In this document: piece by piece, positions 48,582-56,390 of the stretch | How positions within the stretch are numbered: position 1 is the first letter of the stretch | How the letters are laid out: each line of letters begins with the position of its first letter | Assembly: GCF_900110205.1 (NCBI RefSeq) | Contig: NZ_FOCV01000011.1 | Span: forward strand, 124,001-188,000 | Length of the DNA stretch: 64,000 nt | From: Rhizobium tibeticum | Lineage (GTDB): Bacteria > Pseudomonadota > Alphaproteobacteria > Rhizobiales > Rhizobiaceae | Direction: 5' to 3' | The notes under the pieces: generated by a model | The model's input: only the letters and a program-made list of their open reading frames with translations | Told to the model about the DNA's origin: nothing | Database searches by the model: none | Position numbers and translations under genes: made by a program

Positions 48582-49511
48582 CTATCCTGCCGCTTGCAGC
48601 TCGCTCTTGACGTCTTCCAGCACCTTCGCACCGTCGCTGCCTTGAATGCGCGCAATATCGTCCTGGTATTTCAGCAGCGTTCCGATCGTATCGGAGATCG
48701 TTTCCGGATCGAGTGCCAGCCGGTCGAGCTCCGTCAGTGCGGTCGCCCAATCGATCGTCTCGGCAACGCCCGGGTTCTTGAAAAGATCCAGTGTGCGAAG
48801 CTGCTGCACATAGGCGACGATCTGTGCGGACAGCGCCGCATTGCAGCCCGGTACCTTGCGGCGAATGATTTCGAGCTCTTGCAGAACATCGGGATAATCG
48901 ACCCAATGGTAGAGGCAGCGCCGTTTCAGCGCGTCGTGGACTTCGCGCGTTCGGTTTGTGGTGATGATGACGATTGGTGGTTCGGCGGCCCGGATGGTGC
49001 CGAGCTCGGGGATCGTCACCTGAAAGTCGGAAAGAACCTCCAAAAGGAAGGCCTCGAATGCCTCGTCGGTACGATCTAGCTCATCGATGAGGAAGACCGG
49101 TGCGCGACCATCTGCACTGGACAGAGCCTGCAGCACCGGTCGGCGGATGAGGTAGCGCTCCGAGAAGATGTCCGACTCTATTCTGTCCCGGTCGGTAAGT
49201 CCGGACGCTTCCGCGAGGCGGATTTCCAGCATCTGCGCCGGATAGTTCCATTCGTAGACGGCCGAGGCGATATCCAGCCCTTCGTAGCATTGCAGGCGGA
49301 TCAGCGGCCGCCCCAGAGCTTTTGATAGGACCTTGGCGATCTCTGTCTTCCCGACACCAGCCTCCCCTTCCAGGAAGAGAGGACGCTTCATCTTCAGGGC
49401 AAGAAACAGCACCGTGCCAAGCGCCCGCCCCGCCAGATAGTCCTGATCGCCCAACATCGCGATCGTCTCGTCGATCGACGACGGCAGTGGCGGATGCGCT
49501 TGATCCGGCAT
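48582..49511 (-). CDS. coxD: CoxD/MoxR-type AAA+ ATPase
   Basis: 309 residues. Walker A is GEAGVGKTE and Walker B is VFLIDELDRTDEAFEAFLLE; IITTNRTREVHDALKRRCLYHW carries sensor 1 and the arginine finger. This is a MoxR-group AAA+ protein most like CoxD, a chaperone that helps build the active site of molybdenum hydroxylases. GGGAGAA precedes the ATG. It is the first gene of a five-gene set (coxD, coxE, two xdhC parts, MobA-like) whose members overlap or almost touch. Confidence 0.88.
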   Translation of the reverse strand: MPDQAHPPLPSSIDETIAMLGDQDYLAGRALGTVLFLALKMKRPLFLEGEAGVGKTEIAKVLSKALGRPLIRLQCYEGLDIASAVYEWNYPAQMLEIRLAEASGLTDRDRIESDIFSERYLIRRPVLQALSSADGRAPVFLIDELDRTDEAFEAFLLEVLSDFQVTIPELGTIRAAEPPIVIITTNRTREVHDALKRRCLYHWVDYPDVLQELEIIRRKVPGCNAALSAQIVAYVQQLRTLDLFKNPGVAETIDWATALTELDRLALDPETISDTIGTLLKYQDDIARIQGSDGAKVLEDVKSELQAAG

Positions 49512-49533
49512 GTCTTCTCCCTTTTTCAGGAAG

Positions 49534-50034
49534 TTATAGCGTGTGATAGTCCCGGTTCATATAGAGAAGCGCGGGCTTGGCCTCGTTGTAGCGGACCGCC
49601 ACGACCTCACCGAAAATGATGTGGTGCGTCGACATTTCTTTGATTTCGCTCACGCGGCAATCGAAGGAGGCAAGCGCGTCGTGAAGAATGGGTGCACCGG
49701 TGACGAGCTTGTCGAACCGGCCCGTCGCGAAACGTTCGTCGTTGCTGAGCTGGGTGCGGCCAGAAAACGCATCGGCAAGTGCCTGATGGTGCGCACCCAG
49801 CGTATTCAAAGCAAAGATACCGCTCCGGAAGAAGATGTCGTTCTTCGGATTGCTGTTGTTCAGGCACACCAGAACGGTCGCAGGGTCATCAGATACGGAG
49901 CAAGCGGCAGTGATCGTCACGCCACGGCGCTCCTTGCCGATTGCCGTCGTCACGAGCTGCACATGGCCTCCGAAGCGGCTCATCGCATTTCGGTAGAGGC
50001 GCGGATCGATCGGTTGCTTGCTCAACAAAGGCAT
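49534..50034 (-). CDS. Flavin reductase-like (FMN-binding) protein
   Basis: 166 residues. The fold of short-chain flavin reductases is visible: FGGHVQLVTTAIGKERRGVTITAACSVSDDPATVLVCLN, then FALNTLGAHHQALADAF and a final HIIFGEVVAVRY. Such enzymes supply FMNH2 or FADH2 to monooxygenases (HpaC/RutF type), but the partner is not identifiable here. It lies 22 bp upstream of coxD on the same strand and could share its transcript. It is divergent from the periplasmic binding protein gene. Confidence 0.83.
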   Translation of the reverse strand: MPLLSKQPIDPRLYRNAMSRFGGHVQLVTTAIGKERRGVTITAACSVSDDPATVLVCLNNSNPKNDIFFRSGIFALNTLGAHHQALADAFSGRTQLSNDERFATGRFDKLVTGAPILHDALASFDCRVSEIKEMSTHHIIFGEVVAVRYNEAKPALLYMNRDYHTL

Positions 50035-50198
50035 TCTCCATCCGGCGTCACCGGCTTGCTGTTTCCTGTAATATGAAGGTGATCGGTTACCTTTTCTACA
50101 AAAGCCAGGCGAAAAGCTTCCCGATTGTGCGTTTTTCTTTGACGATCGATACCGGACGGATAAAAGAGCAGGACAAAGGACAGGGACCTGCAGCTTTT

Positions 50199-51281
50199 AT
50201 GAATACTTTGCGTGGCCTAGCACTTCTGCCGATGCTGCTCCTTGCGGCCGTAGAATGCCATGCCGCGGGTCTGATAATCGGTGTCGTAGCGCCACAGAGT
50301 GGCAACCTCGCGCCACTTGGTGCGCAGATCATCGCCGGTGCCACTGCCAAGGTCCAGCAGGATGGTAGCACGATCGTCACGGTCGGAGAGACTTGCGAGG
50401 AAAACAGCGGTGCGGCAATCGCTGACGCGTTAATCAATGCCAAGGTCCAGGTGGCCGTCGGTTTTCTCTGCAGCGAGACGCTCGACGGCGCGCTGCCGAA
50501 GCTGAAGGACGCAAATATCCCGGCGATCACCGTCTCTGTGCGTTCACGCATTCTCATGGAAGACGCGCTGAAAAATGGCTGGCCGCTCTACCGAATGGCG
50601 CCGGCCGATGGCGCCGAAGCGGAAAAGATCATCGAGGCGATCGTGGGCGAGTGGGCAGCCGCGCCGATTGCGCTGATCGAGGATGGCACTATCCATGGTC
50701 GGGAGCTTACGGAAGCGATCCGAAACGCACTCGAGGAAAAAGGCCTCAAGCCCGTCTTCACCGACACGTATCGACCGGGCCAGGAGCAGCAAGTCGCTCT
50801 CGTGCGACGGTTGAGGAAAGCCGGGGCAACAAAAGTCTTCGTCGGTGGAGATCGTAGCGACGTTGCCGTCATCGCACGCGACGCCGCAGCGGAAAAGATT
50901 CACCTCGATATTCTCGGCGGCGACGCCATGCGCGCCGCCGACCAACCGGTGGGGCTTGCGGATGGCGTTCTCGCCGTTGCCCTTCCCGACTACGCCGCGC
51001 GCCCTGAGGCGAAGCCTGTGGTCGACGCGTTCCGTGCGAGCGGCGTCGAGCCCGAGGGTTATGTGCTGCCCGCCTATGCGGCGGTGGAAATCGCGACGAA
51101 GGCTGCCCAGGATGGTGCTGCCGATGACCGGCCGATCGCGCAGCACATCGGCGGGACCTCTTTTGAGACGGTCATCGGCAAAATTGCTTTCAACGCCGGC
51201 CATGAACTGGCCGATAACCCCTACCGGATGCTGCAGTGGCATGCCGGTTCGTTCGTACCGCCAAGCGCAGAGATCGAATAG
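50199..51281 (+). CDS. Periplasmic binding protein of the Leu/Ile/Val (LivJ-like) type
   Basis: 360 residues. The signal peptide (MNTLRGLALLPMLLLAAVEC, cleaved after HAA) is followed by a two-lobed type I binding fold. LIIGVVAPQSGNLAPLGAQI, VAVGFLCSETLDGALPKL, and ILGGDAMRAADQPVG match ABC branched-chain amino-acid binding proteins. It has no permease or ATPase genes beside it, so it may serve a distant transporter or act as a receptor. The ATG at 50199 is chosen because the signal peptide begins there; the frame is open far upstream. Confidence 0.82.
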   Translation: MNTLRGLALLPMLLLAAVECHAAGLIIGVVAPQSGNLAPLGAQIIAGATAKVQQDGSTIVTVGETCEENSGAAIADALINAKVQVAVGFLCSETLDGALPKLKDANIPAITVSVRSRILMEDALKNGWPLYRMAPADGAEAEKIIEAIVGEWAAAPIALIEDGTIHGRELTEAIRNALEEKGLKPVFTDTYRPGQEQQVALVRRLRKAGATKVFVGGDRSDVAVIARDAAAEKIHLDILGGDAMRAADQPVGLADGVLAVALPDYAARPEAKPVVDAFRASGVEPEGYVLPAYAAVEIATKAAQDGAADDRPIAQHIGGTSFETVIGKIAFNAGHELADNPYRMLQWHAGSFVPPSAEIE

Positions 51282-51320
51282 TATCTGACACCGCGGCATG
51301 AATTTTACGGAGAGACCTCA

Positions 51321-52001
51321 ATGACTACGCCCATTCGCATCGCGCCATCCGTCCTTGCGGCCGACTTCGCCAAACTGGGCCAGGAAGTGCGCGACGTAAC
51401 GGCGGCCGGCGCCGATTGGATCCACCTCGACGTCATGGACGGTCACTTCGTTCCCAACATTTCCTTCGGTCCTGACGTCATCAAGTCGTTGCGTTCCTAC
51501 ACGGATGCGGTTTTCGATTGCCATCTGATGATTGCGCCGGTCGATCCGTATCTTGAGGCCTTCGCGAAGGCGGGCTGCGACCGCATTACCGTCCATGCGG
51601 AAGCCGGGCCGCATCTCCACCGTTCGCTTCAGACTGTGCGCGGGCTCGGCAAGAAGGTCGGCGTCACGATCAATCCTGCCACGTCGCTTTCGGCGATCGA
51701 AAACGTGCTCGATGACATCGACCTGATCCTCATCATGTCGGTGAACCCCGGCTTCGGCGGGCAGAAATTCATTCCAGCGATGGCGGACAAGATCGCCGCA
51801 GCGCGGTCACTTATCGGTGACAGGCCGATCGACCTTGAAGTTGACGGTGGAGTGACGGTCGAAACCGCACCGATCATCGGCAAATCAGGCGGCAATGTTC
51901 TCGTTGCCGGTTCGGCGATTTTCAAGGGCGGCTCGCTCGAGGCTTACAAGACTGCGATCAGCGCCCTACGCAGCGCCGCCGAAGGCAAATCCAAGTCATG
52001 A
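51321..52001 (+). CDS. rpe: Ribulose-phosphate 3-epimerase
   Basis: 226 residues, the usual length. The opening [19 protein letters not shown], the metal-ligand segment [20 protein letters not shown], and [14 protein letters not shown] are family signatures. It interconverts ribulose-5-phosphate and xylulose-5-phosphate in the pentose phosphate and, where present, Calvin pathways. GGAGAG precedes the ATG. It is followed by a small membrane protein gene and purB on the same strand. Confidence 0.97.
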   Translation: MTTPIRIAPSVLAADFAKLGQEVRDVTAAGADWIHLDVMDGHFVPNISFGPDVIKSLRSYTDAVFDCHLMIAPVDPYLEAFAKAGCDRITVHAEAGPHLHRSLQTVRGLGKKVGVTINPATSLSAIENVLDDIDLILIMSVNPGFGGQKFIPAMADKIAAARSLIGDRPIDLEVDGGVTVETAPIIGKSGGNVLVAGSAIFKGGSLEAYKTAISALRSAAEGKSKS

Positions 52002-52017
52002 CGAAAGAAGGTCGTCC

Positions 52018-52509
52018 TTGATCTCCGAGCGGCTCAAGGCGGCCCGCCCGCCCCTCTCCGATCTTTTCGCGGGGGCCATCCTCTGGGGCATCCAGATGCT
52101 GGCGTCGGCAATGGCCGCTCTCTATCTCAGAAACGGGATGGAGACCGCGCATGTCCGTGACCTCGCAATGCTCTATTTTGCGGGCGGTTTGCTGGCATGG
52201 CCGTTCATGTTGCCTTTGGGTCGGTTCTTTGCGCATCAACAATCCCTGGCGACACGGTTTGCAGCATTCTTCGTTGCACTTGCCGCCGGGACCATCCTAA
52301 TGACGGCCTTTCTCTTCGCCATGGACTACCGGGTCTTCTACTCCGCGTGGCACGCCTCTTTTGGATCCCTCACATGGGTGTTCCAATTCGTCTTTACCGG
52401 AGCCAGCGCAGTCTATCAGTTCGCCGTGCTGGGAATTCGCCTGTTTCTTCCACTCGGCCTTCTCTGCCTTTTCGGTACGAGTATAGCGCTTGCCAAACGC
52501 ATGCGTTGA
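52018..52509 (+). CDS. Hypothetical membrane protein, 163 residues
   Basis: From the TTG at 52018 (AAGAAGG upstream) the product has 163 residues with four hydrophobic segments (about 15-40, 48-70, 77-100 and 115-150) and no recognisable catalytic motif. I do not know this family. It begins 17 bases after the rpe stop and ends 63 bases before purB, so it is probably in the same transcript. The start is uncertain because of the non-ATG codon. Confidence 0.65.
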   Translation: MISERLKAARPPLSDLFAGAILWGIQMLASAMAALYLRNGMETAHVRDLAMLYFAGGLLAWPFMLPLGRFFAHQQSLATRFAAFFVALAAGTILMTAFLFAMDYRVFYSAWHASFGSLTWVFQFVFTGASAVYQFAVLGIRLFLPLGLLCLFGTSIALAKRMR

Positions 52510-52572
52510 GATTGCCGCCTGTCTTTGCTACAGGGGCGCCAGCATTTCTTTTATGAACGAAAGCAGGAAGCC

Positions 52573-53880
52573 ATGATCCCGCGCTACTCCCGGCCAGAGA
52601 TGGTCGCCATCTGGTCGCCCGAGACCAAATTCCGCATCTGGTTCGAGATCGAGGCTCACGCCTGCGATGCGCTCGCCGAACTGGGCGTCATCCCGAAATC
52701 CGCTGCAAAGACAATTTGGGAGCGAGGCGGCGCTGCGACGTTCGACGTTGCGCGAATCGATGAAATCGAGTCCGTCACCAAGCACGATGTCATTGCCTTC
52801 CTGACGCACCTTTCCGAAATCGTCGGCCCGGATGCCCGTTTCGTGCACCAGGGCATGACCTCTTCGGACGTTCTCGATACCACGCTGAACATCCAGCTTG
52901 TCCGCGCAGCCGACATTCTGCTCGCCGATATGGATCGCCTGCTTGCGGCACTGAAGGCACGTGCCTTCGAACACAAGGACACGATCCGCATCGGCCGCAG
53001 CCACGGCATTCATGCCGAGCCGACGACGATGGGACTGACGCTGGCGCGCTTCTACGCCGAGATGAGCCGCAACCGCGCGCGCCTCGTGGCTGCGCGTGTC
53101 GAGATCGCCACCGGTGCGGTTTCAGGCGCCGTCGGCACCTTTGCCAATATCGACCCTCACGTCGAGGAACACGTCTGCGCCAAGCTCGGCCTGGTCCCGG
53201 AGCCTGTCTCGACGCAGGTCATTCCGCGTGACCGTCACGCGATGTTCTTCGCAACGCTCGGCGTTATCGGGTCTTCCATCGAAAACGTCGCGATCGAGAT
53301 CCGCCATATGCAGCGCACGGAAGTGCTGGAAGCCGAGGAATACTTCTCGCCCGGCCAGAAGGGTTCTTCTGCGATGCCGCACAAGCGCAATCCGGTTTTG
53401 ACTGAGAACCTGACGGGACTTGCCCGCCTGGTTCGTATGTCGGTGGTTCCGGCTATGGAGAATGTCGCCCTGTGGCATGAGCGCGACATTAGCCATTCGA
53501 GCGTCGAGCGCGGCATCGGGCCCGACACAACGATCACCCTCGACTTCGCCCTCAACAGGCTGGCTGGCGTCATCGAGAAGCTCGTCGTCTATCCCGACAA
53601 CATGATGAAAAATCTCGACAAGTTCCGTGGCCTCGTGCATTCGCAGCGCGTGCTTCTGGCGCTGACGCAGGCAGGCGTTTCGCGCGAGGATGCCTACCGG
53701 CTCGTCCAGCGCAACGCCATGAAGGTGTGGGAACAGGGCAAGGATTTCCTGGAGGAACTGCTTGCCGACGCGGAGGTGCGTGCTGCGCTATCCGAAGAAG
53801 AAATCCGCGAGAAGTTCGATCTCGGCTACCATACCAAACACGTGGATACCATTTTCCGGCGCGTCTTCGGCGCTGCCTGA
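52573..53880 (+). CDS. purB: Adenylosuccinate lyase
   Basis: 435 residues. Fumarase-superfamily motifs are evident: HQGMTSSDVLDT, GRSHGIHAEPTTMG, and the signature SSAMPHKRNPVLTENL near residue 265 with the flexible catalytic loop. It cleaves SAICAR to AICAR and adenylosuccinate to AMP in purine synthesis. AGGAAG precedes the ATG at 52573; an upstream in-frame extension is unlikely. Other purine genes are encoded at 58955-60942. Confidence 0.97.
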   Translation: MIPRYSRPEMVAIWSPETKFRIWFEIEAHACDALAELGVIPKSAAKTIWERGGAATFDVARIDEIESVTKHDVIAFLTHLSEIVGPDARFVHQGMTSSDVLDTTLNIQLVRAADILLADMDRLLAALKARAFEHKDTIRIGRSHGIHAEPTTMGLTLARFYAEMSRNRARLVAARVEIATGAVSGAVGTFANIDPHVEEHVCAKLGLVPEPVSTQVIPRDRHAMFFATLGVIGSSIENVAIEIRHMQRTEVLEAEEYFSPGQKGSSAMPHKRNPVLTENLTGLARLVRMSVVPAMENVALWHERDISHSSVERGIGPDTTITLDFALNRLAGVIEKLVVYPDNMMKNLDKFRGLVHSQRVLLALTQAGVSREDAYRLVQRNAMKVWEQGKDFLEELLADAEVRAALSEEEIREKFDLGYHTKHVDTIFRRVFGAA

Positions 53881-53886
53881 GTTTGA

Positions 53887-54375
53887 CTACCGGGACGGCG
53901 TCTTCGAGGGCGCCGTTTTCCGTTTCGGCTTCCGGGGCTTTGCCGATGTCCGTTTTTCGTTCGCCTCATGACTGGAACTTGTCGCCTTCGGCGTTCCGTT
54001 CGTCCGCCCCTCGCGCACTCCCTTTGCCGCCTTGGCGACAAGGCGATCCAGGTGCTTCAGGTCTTCGTCATCGAGGTGCTCGATCCCGATGAACCTGTTC
54101 TCGGCGTGGCTCGTCAGAATAATTTCGTCGAGCTTCGCCTGAACAGCGCGAGCATCCCTCGTCTGTGCGTTCTGCAACACGAACACCATCAGGAACGTGA
54201 TGATGGTCGTTCCTGTGTTGATGACCAGCTGCCAAGTCTCCGAGAAGTCAAAGAGCGGGCCCGTCGCTGCCCAGACAGCGACAAGGACGACGGCAAGCAC
54301 GAACGTCACGGGTCGCCCTGCCCATTCAGACGTCTTGCTGGCAAAGCGGGTAAACAGATGTTGCGGCGTAGCCAT
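53887..54375 (-). CDS. Low-affinity iron permease-family protein
   Basis: 162 residues. The N-terminus has an amphipathic start and two hydrophobic helices (about 22-40 and 49-68), followed by KLDEIILTSHAENRFIGIEHLDDEDL, which matches the Iron_permease family (Fet4-like). The C-terminal 50 residues are basic, Lys/Ser-rich and probably disordered. Direct iron transport by such short bacterial members is not shown; the name is by homology only. The gene converges with purB. Its ribosome-binding site lies inside a strong hairpin. Confidence 0.8.
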   Translation of the reverse strand: MATPQHLFTRFASKTSEWAGRPVTFVLAVVLVAVWAATGPLFDFSETWQLVINTGTTIITFLMVFVLQNAQTRDARAVQAKLDEIILTSHAENRFIGIEHLDDEDLKHLDRLVAKAAKGVREGRTNGTPKATSSSHEANEKRTSAKPRKPKRKTAPSKTPSR

Positions 54376-54381
54376 ATAAAA

Positions 54382-54419
54382 CTCCCTCGGGTATTCGCCT
54401 CAGCGAAACTCCGAGGGAG
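54382..54419 (-). promoter_or_regulatory. Hairpin covering the ribosome-binding site of the iron-permease-like gene
   Basis: Read on the reverse strand, CTCCCTCGG (54419-54411) pairs perfectly with CCGAGGGAG (54390-54382). Between them an inner TTCGC/GCGAA stem carries a TGAG loop. The 3' arm contains the Shine-Dalgarno GAGGGAG, followed by TTTTAT and the ATG at 54375. The structure could hide the ribosome site, or, given the T-run, act as a terminator for the upstream DUF2189 gene. Confidence 0.7.
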
Positions 54420-54445
54420 GTGGTCCAGTTCCAGTCCTGTAGCCG

Positions 54446-55249
54446 TCAGACGACCGGTGGTGCCACGAGCTTCCTGTAGAGATGCCAGCTGGCGTGGCCG
54501 AGCACCGGCATGACCAGGGCAAGCCCGACAAACAGCGGGATCGTGCCAACGATGAGGCTCACAGCGATGACGAGACCCCAGCAGAAGACCGGCACCGGGT
54601 TGGCGACGGTCGCCCTGACCGATGTTTCCATCGCGCAAACGAGACCGACGTCCCGATCCAGCAGCAAGGGAAAGGTCACGACGGTCGTGGCCAGAACGAT
54701 GATGGCAAAGCCCAGACCGAGCAGATGTCCCCATATGATCAGCTGGATTCCCTCAGGCGTGCCGAAGATCTCCGAGAAGAATAAGGAGATCGAGCGCGGG
54801 AAAACGTCGCCGAAGACGTTCGAATAGAGCGTCTGCGCAGCGACGAGCCAGACGACGAAGAAGCCGAACAGCAGCAAGCCGCCGGCAATGATCGACGGGA
54901 ACGCCGGCGATCTTGTTACGTCGAGCGCATGTCTCCACGAGGTGTCCAGGCCGGCTTCCCGCCTGCGGCTGATCTCATAGAGCCCGATCGCGGCGATGGG
55001 ACCGATCAGCGCAAAGCCTGATATCAGCGGGAAAATCATCGGCAGGAGGTTGGCACTTGATGTTGCTAGCGCAAGAAAAATGCCGGCAATCGGATACATC
55101 AGGCACAGAAATACATAGTGGGATGGTTTTTCTCGAAAATCGTCGAGCCCGCGCCGTAGCGCATCAAAGACATCCGCAACGCTGATCTTGTTGACGACCG
55201 GACGTGTGTAGACATCGCCTGCACCCGACATAACATGGAATGCCGTCAT
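54446..55249 (-). CDS. DUF2189 membrane protein
   Basis: 267 residues with about six hydrophobic segments. The N-terminal ADVFDALRRGLDDFREKPSHY leading to a first helix, and AAIGLYEISRRREAGLDTSW, are typical of DUF2189, an inner-membrane family of unknown function common in alphaproteobacteria. GGAGGAG precedes the ATG at 55249. It is divergent from the small hydrolase gene at 55407 and is read toward the iron-permease-like gene. Confidence 0.85.
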   Translation of the reverse strand: MTAFHVMSGAGDVYTRPVVNKISVADVFDALRRGLDDFREKPSHYVFLCLMYPIAGIFLALATSSANLLPMIFPLISGFALIGPIAAIGLYEISRRREAGLDTSWRHALDVTRSPAFPSIIAGGLLLFGFFVVWLVAAQTLYSNVFGDVFPRSISLFFSEIFGTPEGIQLIIWGHLLGLGFAIIVLATTVVTFPLLLDRDVGLVCAMETSVRATVANPVPVFCWGLVIAVSLIVGTIPLFVGLALVMPVLGHASWHLYRKLVAPPVV

Positions 55250-55406
55250 GGCTTTCTCCTCCTCAGCCAAGATAGCCGGCAGCGAAAGGATCGGCGATAA
55301 CGCCGATACGAGACGCAACCGGCACTGCTGAAAACATAACAAATTTCGGCGGCCTTGTCCCACCCTCCCTTGACATCGCCGCCAAGCTTTCTCAAATCCG
55401 CGCATC

Positions 55407-55961
55407 ATGAAAGCTTCAGACGCCGAAATTCTGATTATCCCCGGTTATACAAATTCCGGTCCCGACCACTGGCAAAGCCGCTGGGAGGCCAAGCTCAGCA
55501 CGGCTCGTCGTGTCGAACAGGCTGAATGGTCGAAGCCGGTCCGCGACGATTGGGTGAGCCGCATTGCCGAGGAAGTGAATGCCGCGACGCGACCGGTGGT
55601 ATTGGTTGCGCATTCGCTCGGCATTCCCTCCGCCATCCACGCAATTCCCCATTTTCGCAACAAGGTGGCCGGGGCATTCTTCGTCGCACCGCCGGATGTT
55701 GCCAATCCGGCAATACGACCGAAGCACCTGATGACATTCGGCCCGTACCCGCGCGACCCACTTCCGTTTCCCACCATTACAATCGCCAGCCGCAATGATC
55801 CCTTCGGCAGCTACGAACACGCCGATGACATCGCGGCAAGCTGGGGATCGCTCCTCATCGATGCGGGGCAAGCCGGGCACATCAACAGCGAGTCGGGCCA
55901 CGGGCCATGGCCGGAAGGAACCATGGTGTTCGCGCAGTTCCTGAGCCGCTTGAAGCCGTAA
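55407..55961 (+). CDS. RBBP9/YdeN-family alpha/beta hydrolase
   Basis: 184 residues. LIIPGYTNSGPDHWQSRWE at the N-terminus, the nucleophile elbow VAHSLG near residue 68, and the C-terminal GHINSESGHGPWPEG holding the histidine match the small RBBP9/YdeN serine hydrolases. Physiological substrates are unknown. It is divergent from the DUF2189 gene and stands alone before a 29-residue gene on the opposite strand. Confidence 0.88.
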   Translation: MKASDAEILIIPGYTNSGPDHWQSRWEAKLSTARRVEQAEWSKPVRDDWVSRIAEEVNAATRPVVLVAHSLGIPSAIHAIPHFRNKVAGAFFVAPPDVANPAIRPKHLMTFGPYPRDPLPFPTITIASRNDPFGSYEHADDIAASWGSLLIDAGQAGHINSESGHGPWPEGTMVFAQFLSRLKP

Positions 55962-56132
55962 CGCCCTTCGTAGAGCTGCATCGATGCGAGCGGCAAATTC
56001 GCGATGCCTCAGCGCTTCAAGATCATCTCTCGGCGGCTCGTGCAACGAAGGGGCGAGATTACGACCCATAAGCGACTATAGCGAGGCCACGCGGCGTGGA
56101 GACGCACAGGCGGTTTGCGGCTGATCTGGCGG

Positions 56133-56222
56133 CTAGTCGCCCTCTCCGCGAATGAAGAGAACGCCCGCCAGGCCCACGAGAACGATGCATTGCAGGATGA
56201 ACATCGGCCATTCTGGAGACAT
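56133..56222 (-). CDS. Small membrane protein, 29 residues
   Basis: An ATG at 56222 follows GGAGGG about six bases upstream and starts a 29-residue protein MSPEWPMFILQCIVLVGLAG, ending FIRGEGD. A single hydrophobic helix of about 17 residues is flanked by a short N-terminal segment and a charged tail, as in bacterial small membrane regulators such as CydX or KdpF-type peptides. It has no obvious homologue that I can name, and lies alone in the gap between two divergent genes. Confidence 0.55.
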   Translation of the reverse strand: MSPEWPMFILQCIVLVGLAGVLFIRGEGD

Positions 56223-56390
56223 GTCATTCCCTCCCCGATCGGGGCGATATAGGGTGCTGCCAGGCAAGTGTATGCACATTATGGAATAACTTGCTCGCCT
56301 CCAGGCGTATGCATCCATTACGGCGAGGCTAAGTATCTGTTTTTGCATTATTATTATTTTGACGACATTAAGGGCTGTTTAATTCAATGA

